A stretch of DNA of 64,000 nt from Pusillimonas sp. DMV24BSW_D (GTDB lineage Bacteria; Pseudomonadota; Gammaproteobacteria; Burkholderiales; Burkholderiaceae_B): contig NZ_CP049990.1 of NCBI RefSeq assembly GCF_011388195.1, positions 1,736,001 to 1,800,000 of the forward strand. Reading direction: 5' to 3'. Below, one piece after another: positions 33,996-43,111 of this stretch. Below the pieces are notes generated by a model. That model was not told the origin of the DNA, did no database searches, and was given only the letters and a program-made list of their open reading frames with translations. The position numbers were made by a program, and so were the translations under genes. Positions within the stretch are counted from its first letter, which is position 1. Each line of letters begins with the position of its first letter.

Positions 33996-36460
33996 ATGTC
34001 AGCCGATTCTTCGGAATAACCAATCGTGAAGCGATGCGTCAGGTACGTCTGGCTTTGGGGCCGGACGCCTTAATCATTTCCAACCGTCGGGTCAATGGGG
34101 GGGTGGAGATTCTTGCCACCGATGAAACTTCACTGTCGCCGGAGATTGTGCGTCGGATCGCTGATGAGGAAGTAGCCAAAAGCAGTACGGCCGGTCCGGT
34201 TACCATGCGTAGCGCAATATCACGCCCGCCTGTTCAACCTGCGCCGCAACAGTCAAAGCCGGCTCAACCTAAGCCGCACGTGCCTGCGCAGGCGGGTTCC
34301 GCTGCCGCGGTGATGCCCGCCGCGACACCCGCATTGCCGCCTGGCGCCGACGTAATGGGAGCCATTGGTGCTTTGCAAGGGGCACTTGAGTCTCGTATTG
34401 ATGAATTGATGTGGGGAAATCAGTTGCGGCGTGTCCCTCAGGCAGTCAGTTTGTTTCAGACGTTGCTGGGGTTCGGTTTCAGCACGGCGCTTCTGCGGGC
34501 CATGTTGAAGGGGCTGCCGGAAGGGTTGGGTTCGCGTGCGGCTTTACAATGGGCGCGCACTGAATTGGTTAAAAGTCTTCCGGTGCTCGAACGCGAAGAG
34601 GCATTGTGGCGTCCGGGAGCGGCCATTGCCCTGGTTGGGCCTACGGGGGTGGGAAAAACCACGACGGTAGCCAAGCTTGCCGCACGGTGTGTCAAAAAAT
34701 ACGGGGCCGAGAATGTGGTGCTGCTTACCACTGATACCTATCGTATTGGTGCGCATGAGCAATTGAAGATTTACGGCAAAATGATGCATGTGCCGGTGCA
34801 TGTCGTTCAGGATACAGAAGAATTACGGCGTATTATTGCCTCGGTCGCCGCACATCAAATAATCATTATCGACAATGTCGGTATCAGTCAGCGTGATCGC
34901 TTTGTTTCAGAGCAAGCGGCCATGTTATCGGCGGCGGGGCGCGAAGTAAGCCGATTATTGGTTCTGAATGCGTCAAGTCATGGCGACACGCTTGATGAAG
35001 TGGCGCGTCGTTATACGCATGACGGCGGTAGCCCGTTGCGCGGAAGCATTATTACCAAGATCGACGAAGCAACACGCCTGGGAGCGGTTCTGGACACTGT
35101 TATACGGTATCAACTGCCGGTTTGTTATGTTTCCGATGGTCAGAAAGTTCCGCAGAACTTGGCACATATGACGGCTAACGAACTGGTCGACAAAGCACTG
35201 GTAAAACATCAGCAGGCGTCGGCTTTGTACGCACCGTCCGAGGCCGACTTTGCAGCTTTAATGTCAATGTCCGAACAGTCACGCCCGCGCGACGACAAGG
35301 CGGGTCAAACCACTCAGCGTCGGGCTTTATTGCCGAATTTGTTAACGGTTGCACGGTCAAGCAAGGCGCCGCTTGAAGTGGACGAAATTGAGCAGGCCGG
35401 CCGCTATATCGACGAAAACGTCCTGGCCAGTGAGACCTACGCACTTTGGCGCGCTTACTTCAAGGGCGAGGCCGCCGACAGCATGGGGTCGCTCACGCAA
35501 CATTTTCTGGGTGTGGCGCGAAACGAATTTGCCGAAGACGCCAACCAATACGTGTTGGCTCTGCACGATCATGTGGGTTTGCGTGATGAGTCGGCCGGGG
35601 GAGCGGGGCGGTTGCGTGCCACCGTGCTGCTTAATCATGCGGGGGAGCCCTGGTGCTCACCGTATCAGCAGTTAACGTTGCCCGATGGATGGCGTGCCTC
35701 CGATGGAGAAACGGCGCTGCGGGCGCCAACGGGCTATGAGTCCCTGCAAAAGCAAATGCAATGGGCCGCGGGGAATATCCGCGACTTGCCCTTGCTACAT
35801 CTTTTTGACGGCGCGACGATATCTGTCTGGCAGTCGGCAACCGCCCAGGGGTTAGCCTGGCTGTCTGCCTGTACGCGTACAACCCGAATTGTCGATGACG
35901 GTAGTGCCACGACCGTTGGCGCAGTTGTAAAAACACTGGATTTTCATCCCGTCGGCGCCCTGGGTGCGCGTTACGAGCGCGCAATGGTTCAAGGCGTAGA
36001 ACGCGGGCAATTGGTTGTTTGGGTGGCGAGCCGGGAGGTGAGTCTTTTTTCGCGCCAGAATGGTTATACACCGGTTCAGTTGGTTGCTGTGCGTGTGGTC
36101 GACCGTCGTGATGGTACGGTTTTGCGTGAGGCCACAGGCCTTGCCGATGCGACATCCGTGGCTGCTCAGGTTGACGCCTTGGCGTTGGCTTTGCTGGTAC
36201 ATGCCGAGCACAAGACGGCACTGAAGTTTGCTGCTCGCTGGTGGCCCATGCTGGCACAGCGCCAGTGGGCCGATGCAGTGTCGCGACGCGCATTAACAGC
36301 AATGCAAGTTGGTTTGACAACCTGGGATGCTTTCCAGTCGCCCGACGGCCATACGTTGCTCAGCGCTATTCAGGGCTTAAGCGGTAAGGTACAACCAAAT
36401 CAGGCGGAAGCCGTTTCCGCCATGATGAAGTTATTTACCTTGAAGGAAATGACCGCCTGA
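33992..36460 (+). CDS. flhF: FlhF-type SRP GTPase with large C-terminal extension
   Basis: An 822-residue protein. Residues 1-60 are the B domain (NVSRFFGITNREAMRQVRLALGPD). A Pro/Ala-rich linker and a helical N domain lead to the GTPase: G1 GPTGVGKTT near residue 216, TTDTYRIGAHEQL, G3 at residue 294 reading IDNVGISQRD instead of the usual DTAG, and G4 TKIDEATRLG. FlhF normally ends soon after this, at about 400-500 residues. Here about 380 residues more follow (from about 440), with no family I recognise. FlhF sets flagellar position and number at the pole; the partner gene flhG is absent from the window. Confidence 0.88.
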   Translation: MNVSRFFGITNREAMRQVRLALGPDALIISNRRVNGGVEILATDETSLSPEIVRRIADEEVAKSSTAGPVTMRSAISRPPVQPAPQQSKPAQPKPHVPAQAGSAAAVMPAATPALPPGADVMGAIGALQGALESRIDELMWGNQLRRVPQAVSLFQTLLGFGFSTALLRAMLKGLPEGLGSRAALQWARTELVKSLPVLEREEALWRPGAAIALVGPTGVGKTTTVAKLAARCVKKYGAENVVLLTTDTYRIGAHEQLKIYGKMMHVPVHVVQDTEELRRIIASVAAHQIIIIDNVGISQRDRFVSEQAAMLSAAGREVSRLLVLNASSHGDTLDEVARRYTHDGGSPLRGSIITKIDEATRLGAVLDTVIRYQLPVCYVSDGQKVPQNLAHMTANELVDKALVKHQQASALYAPSEADFAALMSMSEQSRPRDDKAGQTTQRRALLPNLLTVARSSKAPLEVDEIEQAGRYIDENVLASETYALWRAYFKGEAADSMGSLTQHFLGVARNEFAEDANQYVLALHDHVGLRDESAGGAGRLRATVLLNHAGEPWCSPYQQLTLPDGWRASDGETALRAPTGYESLQKQMQWAAGNIRDLPLLHLFDGATISVWQSATAQGLAWLSACTRTTRIVDDGSATTVGAVVKTLDFHPVGALGARYERAMVQGVERGQLVVWVASREVSLFSRQNGYTPVQLVAVRVVDRRDGTVLREATGLADATSVAAQVDALALALLVHAEHKTALKFAARWWPMLAQRQWADAVSRRALTAMQVGLTTWDAFQSPDGHTLLSAIQGLSGKVQPNQAEAVSAMMKLFTLKEMTA

Positions 36461-36491
36461 TACGCTGAACGTATGTCGGGCTGGAGGCGGG

Positions 36492-36986
36492 CTAGCCTGC
36501 TTTAAGGGGTTTCAAGCGGGGTATGTCGGCCGCAACCGTGGCAGCTTTCTTTTTGCCCGACGCATCATAAACCGTGTTGTTACCGGTAAGTGTTTGTAAT
36601 GCCGCCATCATTCGTTGCGTGTTGGTTAGCAACGCATTAATAATATTGCCGTTTTGTTCGTTCAGGCGTTGTGCCCGGTCTGACAGGGTGCCTAATTCCT
36701 CGACAAGTGCAGAAAGTTCGGGCTGTTGGGCGGCAGCGGCACGCAGGCCCTGAAGGTTATTGGGTAAATTTAATGCTTCGAGCAGTGATCCGCGACGCTG
36801 CGTTGCAGCATGCAGATCTTCTGCGATTTTCTCTTTCAACGAAGTTGTCCGGTTGAGGTCGTCGGGTTGGCCGGTTTCCAATACCTGGGATTCTTCGTTG
36901 AGTAGATTGAAAAACTGCTGCGTAAGATGCAGTTCCTGTTGCAATTGAGCTTGCAGGGGCTGAAGCCGGGCCTGGGAGTCTGTCAT
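36492..36986 (-). CDS. flgN: Flagellar chaperone FlgN
   Basis: A 164-residue helical export chaperone for the hook-associated proteins FlgK and FlgL. The long amphipathic helices (LQAQLQQELHLTQQFFNLLNEESQVLE) and the late NIINALLTNTQRMMAALQTL segment fit the family. The ATG at 36986 is chosen with AAGG at good spacing; a TTG six bases upstream is also open. It is the last gene of the flgA-flgM-flgN group on the minus strand and converges with flhF. Confidence 0.88.
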   Translation of the reverse strand: MTDSQARLQPLQAQLQQELHLTQQFFNLLNEESQVLETGQPDDLNRTTSLKEKIAEDLHAATQRRGSLLEALNLPNNLQGLRAAAAQQPELSALVEELGTLSDRAQRLNEQNGNIINALLTNTQRMMAALQTLTGNNTVYDASGKKKAATVAADIPRLKPLKAG

Positions 36987-37034
36987 GGTCAAGCCTTGTT
37001 AATAAAACCGGTACCTAGCATGCGCACCGCTTGT

Positions 37035-37313
37035 TTATTTCAGTAGTTCCCTTGCGCTTGCCAGCAAACCGTCGGCAATGCGTTCGGGGTTGATTTTTAA
37101 TTGGCCCGATGCCAGGGCATCTTTGATTTGTTGTACGCGCGCCATGTCGATGTCGTTTTCGCCATTTTGCAAATTGGCCAATTGGCGCGCGGCTGGGCTG
37201 AGGTCGACCGCCGTTTTGCCACCCGTATTGTTTTGGGCGGCTTGTGCAGGCCCTTGGCGCGATGGTGTCGCGGGGGTGACTGCGGTATTCTTGATGGATG
37301 GTGTGATTTTCAC
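37035..37313 (-). CDS. flgM: Anti-sigma-28 factor FlgM
   Basis: A 92-residue protein that holds sigma-28 (FliA) inactive until the hook is built, when it is exported. The C-terminal half carries the sigma-binding pattern (VDLSPAARQLANLQ, DIDMARVQQIKDALASGQLKINPERIADGLL). The N-terminal half is unstructured and rich in Thr, Pro and Gln. The start is GTG with GGAG upstream. A strong sigma-28-type promoter lies 55 bases before it, so its expression rises late. Confidence 0.93.
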   Translation of the reverse strand: MKITPSIKNTAVTPATPSRQGPAQAAQNNTGGKTAVDLSPAARQLANLQNGENDIDMARVQQIKDALASGQLKINPERIADGLLASARELLK

Positions 37314-37367
37314 GACAGACTCCGGTAATTCTGGGTGCCCGGCACATTGCCAAGCTTAGTATAGGGA

Positions 37368-37394
37368 ATAACGGCTGCGCCGTGCAAAACTTTA
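37368..37394 (-). promoter_or_regulatory. Sigma-28-type promoter of flgM
   Basis: Read on the minus strand it is TAAAGTTT, 11 bases, GCCGTTAT, an excellent match to the flagellar sigma-28 consensus TAAAGTTT-N11-GCCGATAA. It lies between flgA and flgM, and drives the anti-sigma gene (and flgN) under the sigma factor it inhibits. Confidence 0.85.
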
Positions 37395-37425
37395 GGGTTA
37401 CCCATACTATGTTTGATACGGAACG

Positions 37426-38133
37426 TTACATGGGAACAAGTACGGTGTGGGCATCCAGTATCGTGGCTGTAACAATTTGCCCGGACGCGGTGCGCACCTG
37501 GATATGATCCCCAGGTTCACCGTCTTCCATGGCTTTGCCTTCGCTGCGTGCCACAAAGCCCACTCCGCGTACTTCCATGTAAACCATTTGGCCGCGTTCA
37601 ATTGATAGTGGGCTGCGTATGGCCGAGGCCTTAATAGGCTTTCTTGCATTGAGCCGATAGCGTGTGATGTAACCCACCAGTTGTTCGGGGTCGATCAGTG
37701 TTCCCCTGGGCAGGCGAAGAAGATCCCCCTTGCGTCGCTCCAGGTCTTGCATGCTCAGGGTGGTGCCTGCCCTGATGGGGCGGGCCGTAATGTAGTAGTT
37801 GCCGTCGATGCGAATGTTCGCTTGTGTGTAACTAACCCAGGGTTTGGGCCCCAAACAGCGAATGCCTAATGTGACGGTTGGCCGCAACGTGGCCCCGCGC
37901 CCCGGTATGAAAATCTCGACATTTTCGCACTTGGGTTGATTTTTAATATTGGGTGGCTCAATTTGGGCCTGTAGCGTGCCGTCCCAGCTCGCCGCCTTGC
38001 TCTCCAGGAAAGCAAGCATTTTCTTTTGGAGATTCAGCTCTTCTGGAGTTTGAGTGGCGGCTTGGGCGACACTGTGAGCTACTGGTTGTAGCACCAACAT
38101 AATGAGCCCGAGCGAAACGATTATTTTACGCAT
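37426..38133 (-). CDS. flgA: Flagellar P-ring assembly chaperone FlgA
   Basis: A 235-residue periplasmic chaperone for P-ring protein FlgI. A signal peptide (MRKIIVSLGLIMLVLQPVAH onward) is followed by a SAF-type domain: ARPIRAGTTLSMQDLERRKGDL, then RPLSIERGQMV-like and VTATILDAHTVLVPM ends. The ATG at 38133 gives the signal peptide; a frame 33 bases longer is open but would put extra residues before it. It is divergent from flgB across about 140 bases, the usual layout in this group. Confidence 0.92.
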   Translation of the reverse strand: MRKIIVSLGLIMLVLQPVAHSVAQAATQTPEELNLQKKMLAFLESKAASWDGTLQAQIEPPNIKNQPKCENVEIFIPGRGATLRPTVTLGIRCLGPKPWVSYTQANIRIDGNYYITARPIRAGTTLSMQDLERRKGDLLRLPRGTLIDPEQLVGYITRYRLNARKPIKASAIRSPLSIERGQMVYMEVRGVGFVARSEGKAMEDGEPGDHIQVRTASGQIVTATILDAHTVLVPM

Positions 38134-38159
38134 AACCGTATTGTAGTAAGGGCCGTTTA
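38133..38159 (+). promoter_or_regulatory. Weak sigma-28-like promoter toward flgB
   Basis: TAAC, 15 bases, GCCGTTTA resembles the sigma-28 consensus but has mismatches in both boxes. It begins at the first codon of flgA on the other strand. The flgB operon is normally FlhDC/sigma-70 driven, so this may be a secondary promoter or chance. Confidence 0.3.
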
Positions 38160-38274
38160 CATTCAATCCCGGAATTGGAGCATAAATGGCGCGTTATTTC
38201 CGGGTTTGTCTTGCCTTGTCGGCCACTACCATACAACCTGATGAATGTTGTGAACATGTCTGCAGGTAATCAAG

Positions 38275-38685
38275 ATGGTAGATCGTATCAGTAATGACTT
38301 AAGCTTTTTTCAGGAAGCCGTTCGCTTGCGTGAACAGCGCCAGGAAGTGCTCAGTGCGAATATTGCCAATGCCGATACGCCTAATTATAAGGCGCGCGAT
38401 TTTGATTTCACCCAAGCCCTGAAAGAGGCGATGGGGGGCGGTTCACTGAGTTTGCCGGATACCTCGTTGGCGCTGACTTCGGAACGACATATTCCAGGAA
38501 AGGCGCAGTCGCCCGCCCGTGCGGAATTGTTGTATCGGCAGCCGGTTCAACCCAGTTTGGACGGCAATACCGTTGATATGGATCTTGAGCGCGTTGCGTT
38601 CGCCGACAACACCATGCGTTATCAAACTGATCTCACCATTATTTCACAAAGAATCAAGGGCTTGATCGCCGCGTTGCAGCAATAA
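38275..38685 (+). CDS. flgB: Flagellar proximal rod protein FlgB
   Basis: A 136-residue rod subunit, exported by the flagellar type III system. [35 protein letters not shown] is the family N-terminus, and [19 protein letters not shown] the C-terminal coiled region. It is the first gene of the flgBCDEFGHIJKL operon. An imperfect dyad including GGAATTGGAGC and GTTATTTCC lies 70-100 bases upstream and could hold an FlhDC site. Confidence 0.95.
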   Translation: MVDRISNDLSFFQEAVRLREQRQEVLSANIANADTPNYKARDFDFTQALKEAMGGGSLSLPDTSLALTSERHIPGKAQSPARAELLYRQPVQPSLDGNTVDMDLERVAFADNTMRYQTDLTIISQRIKGLIAALQQ

Positions 38686-38726
38686 ATTGCACGTGGCCGC
38701 CTCGGTCGTATTTAAGGAGTGACTCC

Positions 38727-39143
38727 ATGTCCACTTTCAGTATTTTCCAGATAGCCGGTTCCGCCATGACAGCGCAGTCGCAGCGCATGAATGTGGCTGC
38801 CAGCAATTTGGCCAATGCAGATAGCGTAGCGGGGCCTAACGGTCAGGCATACAAGGCACGACAGGTTGTTTTCGAAATGGCGCCCGTACCAGGGCAGGCG
38901 TACGCAGGTGCGGTGGGGGGTGTTCAGGTATCGAGTGTGGTCGAAAGCAATGCGCCCGCCCGCATGGAGTATCAACCCGATCACCCTTTGGCCAACGCTG
39001 AAGGGTATGTCGAAATGCCGAACGTCGATGTCGTGGCGGAAACCGTCAATATGATTTCCGCTTCCCGTTCATATCAGGCCAATGTAGAAGTGGTAAATAC
39101 GGCCAAGGCGCTGATGAGCCGCACGCTTTCCATCGGGCAATAA
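38727..39143 (+). CDS. flgC: Flagellar proximal rod protein FlgC
   Basis: A 138-residue rod subunit. [28 protein letters not shown] at the start and [28 protein letters not shown] at the end are the conserved terminal regions of axial proteins. TAAGGAG precedes the ATG. It lies 41 bases after flgB. Confidence 0.95.
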   Translation: MSTFSIFQIAGSAMTAQSQRMNVAASNLANADSVAGPNGQAYKARQVVFEMAPVPGQAYAGAVGGVQVSSVVESNAPARMEYQPDHPLANAEGYVEMPNVDVVAETVNMISASRSYQANVEVVNTAKALMSRTLSIGQ

Positions 39144-39184
39144 GCCGTTATTGAAATATTTTTAAATTTTCTGGAGGTGCGACT

Positions 39185-39886
39185 GTGACCACTGTCGATC
39201 CGAACACAATAGCACAGGCAACATCCGCAGGCTCACTGGCGGCGTCCACTGCCGAGGCGGCCAAGCGCGCAGAGGACATGAAAAACCAGTTCATGACTCT
39301 GCTTATTACTCAGATACGTAATCAGGATCCGTTGAATCCGATGGAGAATGCCGAGTTTACATCGCAGTTGGCGCAGATGGAAACTGTGAACGGTATTACG
39401 CAACTGAATAAAACGTTGCAGGCGCTGTCGGGCCAAATGGATATGACGCAATCCATGCAGGCGGCAACACTGATTGGTAAAGAAGTTCTAGTGACCGGTA
39501 ACAAAATTTCCACCGGTAGCTCCCCGGATGATCCCAATACCAAGGTTGCAACGCCCTTTGGTATTGACCTTATCTCACCGGCGGAAAAAGTGAAAGTAGC
39601 CATTTTGGACGGTAGTGGGAAGGCTGTGCGCAACGTCGAGTTAGGCCCGGTGAATGCAGGTGTGGTGTCGCTTGAGTGGGACGGTTTGAATGATTCCGGC
39701 GAGCCAGTACCCGACGGTGCCTACACGCTCGATGTGTCGGGTGTGGGGGCGGATGGCTCTGCGGTTGGCATCGAGGCGCTCACGTATGGACACGTATCCA
39801 GCATTGCGTACTCCTCTTCAGGGGTGCAACTGGATTTAGGGCTTATGGGTGCGCGTTCTTTGTTCGACGTACGCAAGATTATGTAA
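39185..39886 (+). CDS. flgD: Hook assembly scaffold FlgD
   Basis: A 233-residue hook-cap protein needed for hook polymerisation. The FMTLLITQIRNQDPLNPMENAEFTSQLAQMETVNGI segment is the family signature. The rest holds the FlgD Tudor-like and Ig-like parts (LDGSGKAVRNVEL, WDGLNDSGEPVPDGAYTL). The GTG start is preceded by GGAGGT. flgE follows after 89 bases. Confidence 0.94.
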   Translation: MTTVDPNTIAQATSAGSLAASTAEAAKRAEDMKNQFMTLLITQIRNQDPLNPMENAEFTSQLAQMETVNGITQLNKTLQALSGQMDMTQSMQAATLIGKEVLVTGNKISTGSSPDDPNTKVATPFGIDLISPAEKVKVAILDGSGKAVRNVELGPVNAGVVSLEWDGLNDSGEPVPDGAYTLDVSGVGADGSAVGIEALTYGHVSSIAYSSSGVQLDLGLMGARSLFDVRKIM

Positions 39887-39975
39887 CGGCGTGGGTTTTA
39901 TTCGTTGAATTTGGCCGACCCGGCTCGAAAGTTTGGGCCGGCAACGTTGAAAGTTAAATTTGAAAGGAAAACATT

Positions 39976-41469
39976 ATGGGTTTCGGTCAGGGTTTAAGTG
40001 GTCTGAATGCCGCAGCGCAAGAGCTGGATGTTATTGGCAATAACATTGCCAATGCGGGAACGGTGGGTTTTAAGTCGTCGTCGGTCACATTCTCCGACGT
40101 CTTTGCTAATTCGCAGGTGGGTTTGGGTGTGAAGGTGGCATCCGTAAACCAGCGCTTCACGGTAGGTTCGATCAGCAATACCGGTAATTCGCTTGACTTG
40201 GCCATTGACGGTACCAAAGGCTTGTTCCGCACCGAAGACCCGAACGGCAATGTTTTATATACCCGAAACGGGCAATTCTTTGCCGATAAAGATAATTTCA
40301 TCGTCAATGCTCAGGGTCAGCGCTTAACAGGCTTCGGTTTGATCGGGGATGATCTGCAGGCGTTGACGGTCCCGGTAGGTAATCTGCCCCCGCGTGCCTC
40401 AGCGGATGTTACGACGCGCGCCAATATGGATGCGAATGCAAACCCGGTGTATGAAACGGGTGTAACGGAAGTGTTAGGTAACGTGTTTATGAGCGACGAC
40501 GGCGGTGCAACCTATACGGAATATCAGTATCGCATTGGGTCGACAGGGCAGATTTCCTGGTTTGATACCGCAGCTACACCTAACCCGGTTAGTTTGCCTG
40601 ATGGTAACTACACCGCCGCAAATGATGCGATCGGAACGAATGCTACTGCCGTTACCCTGGCTACAACGACAGGGCAAGCAGCCAGCCCCGCCGGTGCGTT
40701 GGGAGAGAGTGCGACCGTTGGTACAGCTTATACCGCTCCTATTATTGCTCATCCTTTCAGCCTTACCGATCCGGAAAGTTATACGCACACATTACCTTTA
40801 ACCGTATACGACTCGGTGGGTAATTCGCATCAAATGATTCAGTATTTTGTGAAACGTCCCGGTGGTGGCGGCGATTCACAGTGGGATGTCTATTACGCCC
40901 TTGATGGAAATGTTGTCAATGCCGCAACACCTCACGAAATCACCTACGATACAGCGGGCCGCCTGAAGACGGGAACCAACGCAAATTTGGTTATTCCTAA
41001 TCCCGGCGGCGCCGACGCGCCGGCCGATGCGCTGGAGCTAACCTTTGATTACACCGGTTCCACACAGTTCAGTGGCGATTTTTCCTACAACTTTACGCAA
41101 GACGGTTTTCCCACGGGTGAATATGCCGGTTTGTCGGTTGATACCGACGGCTCGGTGATTGCCAGTTACACCAACGGCGAGTTGCGCACGATTGGTTATG
41201 TGGCGCTGGCCAATTTCAATAATTTAAATGGGTTGAAGGCGTTCGGTGATAACTCGTGGATTGAAACCGGTGCGTCGGGCCAACCTATTGTGGGTCGTCC
41301 GGGCACAAATGGTCTGGCCACAATTAAAGGTCAGGCGATTGAAGAGTCGAACGTCGATATGAGTCAAGAGTTGGTGAATATGATTATTGCCCAACGCTTC
41401 TACCAGGCCAATGCCCAAACCATTAAAACGCAGGATCAGATCGTTCAGAATCTGATCTCCATGCGTTAA
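39976..41469 (+). CDS. flgE: Flagellar hook protein FlgE
   Basis: A 497-residue hook subunit. GFGQGLSGLNAAAQELDVIGNNIANAGTVGFKSS starts it, and DMSQELVNMIIAQRFYQANAQTIKTQDQIVQ ends it. The central part has the FlgE Ig-like and beta domains with Thr- and Ala-rich loops (about residues 195-260), longer than the roughly 400 residues of enteric FlgE. AAAGGAAA precedes the ATG. Confidence 0.95.
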   Translation: MGFGQGLSGLNAAAQELDVIGNNIANAGTVGFKSSSVTFSDVFANSQVGLGVKVASVNQRFTVGSISNTGNSLDLAIDGTKGLFRTEDPNGNVLYTRNGQFFADKDNFIVNAQGQRLTGFGLIGDDLQALTVPVGNLPPRASADVTTRANMDANANPVYETGVTEVLGNVFMSDDGGATYTEYQYRIGSTGQISWFDTAATPNPVSLPDGNYTAANDAIGTNATAVTLATTTGQAASPAGALGESATVGTAYTAPIIAHPFSLTDPESYTHTLPLTVYDSVGNSHQMIQYFVKRPGGGGDSQWDVYYALDGNVVNAATPHEITYDTAGRLKTGTNANLVIPNPGGADAPADALELTFDYTGSTQFSGDFSYNFTQDGFPTGEYAGLSVDTDGSVIASYTNGELRTIGYVALANFNNLNGLKAFGDNSWIETGASGQPIVGRPGTNGLATIKGQAIEESNVDMSQELVNMIIAQRFYQANAQTIKTQDQIVQNLISMR

Positions 41470-41484
41470 TAACAGGGTAGCGTA

Positions 41485-42246
41485 ATGGATCGAGTTGCCT
41501 ATATTGCGGCCGGTGGTGCCGCCCGGGTACTGGAGCAGCAGTCGGTGCTGAGCAACAATATGGCCAACGTTAATACGTCTGGTTTCCGGGCGCAGTTGGC
41601 TAATTTCCGGGCGGTGCCGTTTCAAGCACACCAGGGTGAACTATCGACCCGTGTGGGAACGGTTGCTTCCACCCCGGGTAGTCGTCTTACGCAAGGCACC
41701 ATGACGGAAACAGGCCACGCGCTTGATCTGGCCATTACTGGCGAAGGCTGGTTTGCCGTACAAACACCGGGTGGCCAGGAAGCGTACACACGGGCAGGCG
41801 ATTTTGCCGTGAACGCGCAGGGCTTGCTGGTGGGGCAGTCGGGTTTGCCGGTGCTAAGCAATGATGGGCAACCGGTTCAGGTTCCAGACCGCGGTAGTGT
41901 CACGTTTTCCAGCGATGGATTTATTACCGCTTTGGGCGCGGGTGACAACCCAGCCGATATTCAGGTTATTGGTCAATTGAAATTGGTCAATCCGCCTGCT
42001 GAGAATCTGGAACGCGGCGACGACGGCCTGTTTCGGTTTAATCCCGGTGAAGGGGTGGTGGCGGCGCCTGCCGATCCCAATGTACGCATGATTTCCGGGT
42101 TCATCGAAAAAAGCAATGTGAGTGCCGCTGAAACCATGGTCGGCATGATTAAAAACGGTCGTATGTTCGAAATGCAAATGAAAGCCATACAAGATGCCGA
42201 CCGCAATGCGGAGCGCGCCAATTCAATTTTGTCGGCCAACGGTTAA
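41485..42246 (+). CDS. flgF: Flagellar proximal rod protein FlgF
   Basis: A 253-residue rod subunit: [35 protein letters not shown] at the start and SAAETMVGMIKNGRMFEMQMKAI at the end. The length is normal. It lies 15 bases after flgE. Confidence 0.94.
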   Translation: MDRVAYIAAGGAARVLEQQSVLSNNMANVNTSGFRAQLANFRAVPFQAHQGELSTRVGTVASTPGSRLTQGTMTETGHALDLAITGEGWFAVQTPGGQEAYTRAGDFAVNAQGLLVGQSGLPVLSNDGQPVQVPDRGSVTFSSDGFITALGAGDNPADIQVIGQLKLVNPPAENLERGDDGLFRFNPGEGVVAAPADPNVRMISGFIEKSNVSAAETMVGMIKNGRMFEMQMKAIQDADRNAERANSILSANG

Positions 42247-42307
42247 GAACACGGAATAACGTAACTGTGAACGCAGCCGTTGGGCTGCTTCACCAAGGAA
42301 TAGAAAA

Positions 42308-43093
42308 ATGATTCGATCTCTCTGGATTGCCAAAACAGGTTTGGAGTCGCAGCAAACCAATATGGATGTCATTTCCAATAACCTGGCCAACGTGAATACG
42401 TCGGGCTTCAAGCGCAGCCGTGCTGTATTTGAAGACCTAATGTATCAAACCATTCGGCAACCGGGCGCCCAGGTAGGCGCTGCCAACCAACTTCCTTCGG
42501 GCCTGCAAGTTGGTACGGGTGTACGCACTGTGGCAACCGAGCGGATTCACACGCAGGGAAATTTGCGTGAAACCGGCAACCCGTTGGATATTGCGATTCA
42601 GGGGCGCGGATTTATCCAGGTTGAAATGCCTGACGGCACTTTTGCCTACACGCGTGATGGCAGTCTTCAGGTTGATCAAAACGGGCAAATGGTGACAGCC
42701 GGAGGCTATCCTGTTCAGCCTCCGATCAATATCCCGGATAACGCTTTAAGTGTCACGATTGAGCGCGACGGTACCGTGTCGGTAACCCAGCCCGGCGCAG
42801 TGGGTATTAATGTGGAAGTCGGGCAGTTGCAGTTAAGCACCTTCATCAACCCCACCGGGTTGCAAAGTATGGGCGAGAATCTGTATGCCGAAACAGACGC
42901 TTCAGGGCCGGCCAATTTCGCGCAGCCGGGTCTGGATGGTGCCGGGCTGGTTTTGCAGAATTATGTGGAAACGTCGAATGTGAATGTGGCCGAAGAGTTG
43001 GTGAACATGATTACGACGCAACGTAGTTATGAAATGAACAGCAAGGCAATCCAGACATCCGATCAAATGTTGTCGCGGTTAACGCAATTGTAA
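42308..43093 (+). CDS. flgG: Flagellar distal rod protein FlgG
   Basis: A 261-residue distal rod subunit. [35 protein letters not shown] and [29 protein letters not shown] are the conserved ends, and the [15 protein letters not shown] segment near residue 45 is the FlgG-specific stretch that sets rod stiffness. AAGGAA precedes the ATG. Confidence 0.95.
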   Translation: MIRSLWIAKTGLESQQTNMDVISNNLANVNTSGFKRSRAVFEDLMYQTIRQPGAQVGAANQLPSGLQVGTGVRTVATERIHTQGNLRETGNPLDIAIQGRGFIQVEMPDGTFAYTRDGSLQVDQNGQMVTAGGYPVQPPINIPDNALSVTIERDGTVSVTQPGAVGINVEVGQLQLSTFINPTGLQSMGENLYAETDASGPANFAQPGLDGAGLVLQNYVETSNVNVAEELVNMITTQRSYEMNSKAIQTSDQMLSRLTQL

Positions 43094-43111
43094 TTTTTTG
43101 ATAAACGGGTT

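Noticed and set aside
35631-36320. 229-codon minus-strand frame opposite flhF
   Set aside because: Pro-, Arg- and His-rich shadow of the plus-strand coding sequence. I checked it because the FlhF extension is unusual, but the plus frame is continuous with the GTPase domain.
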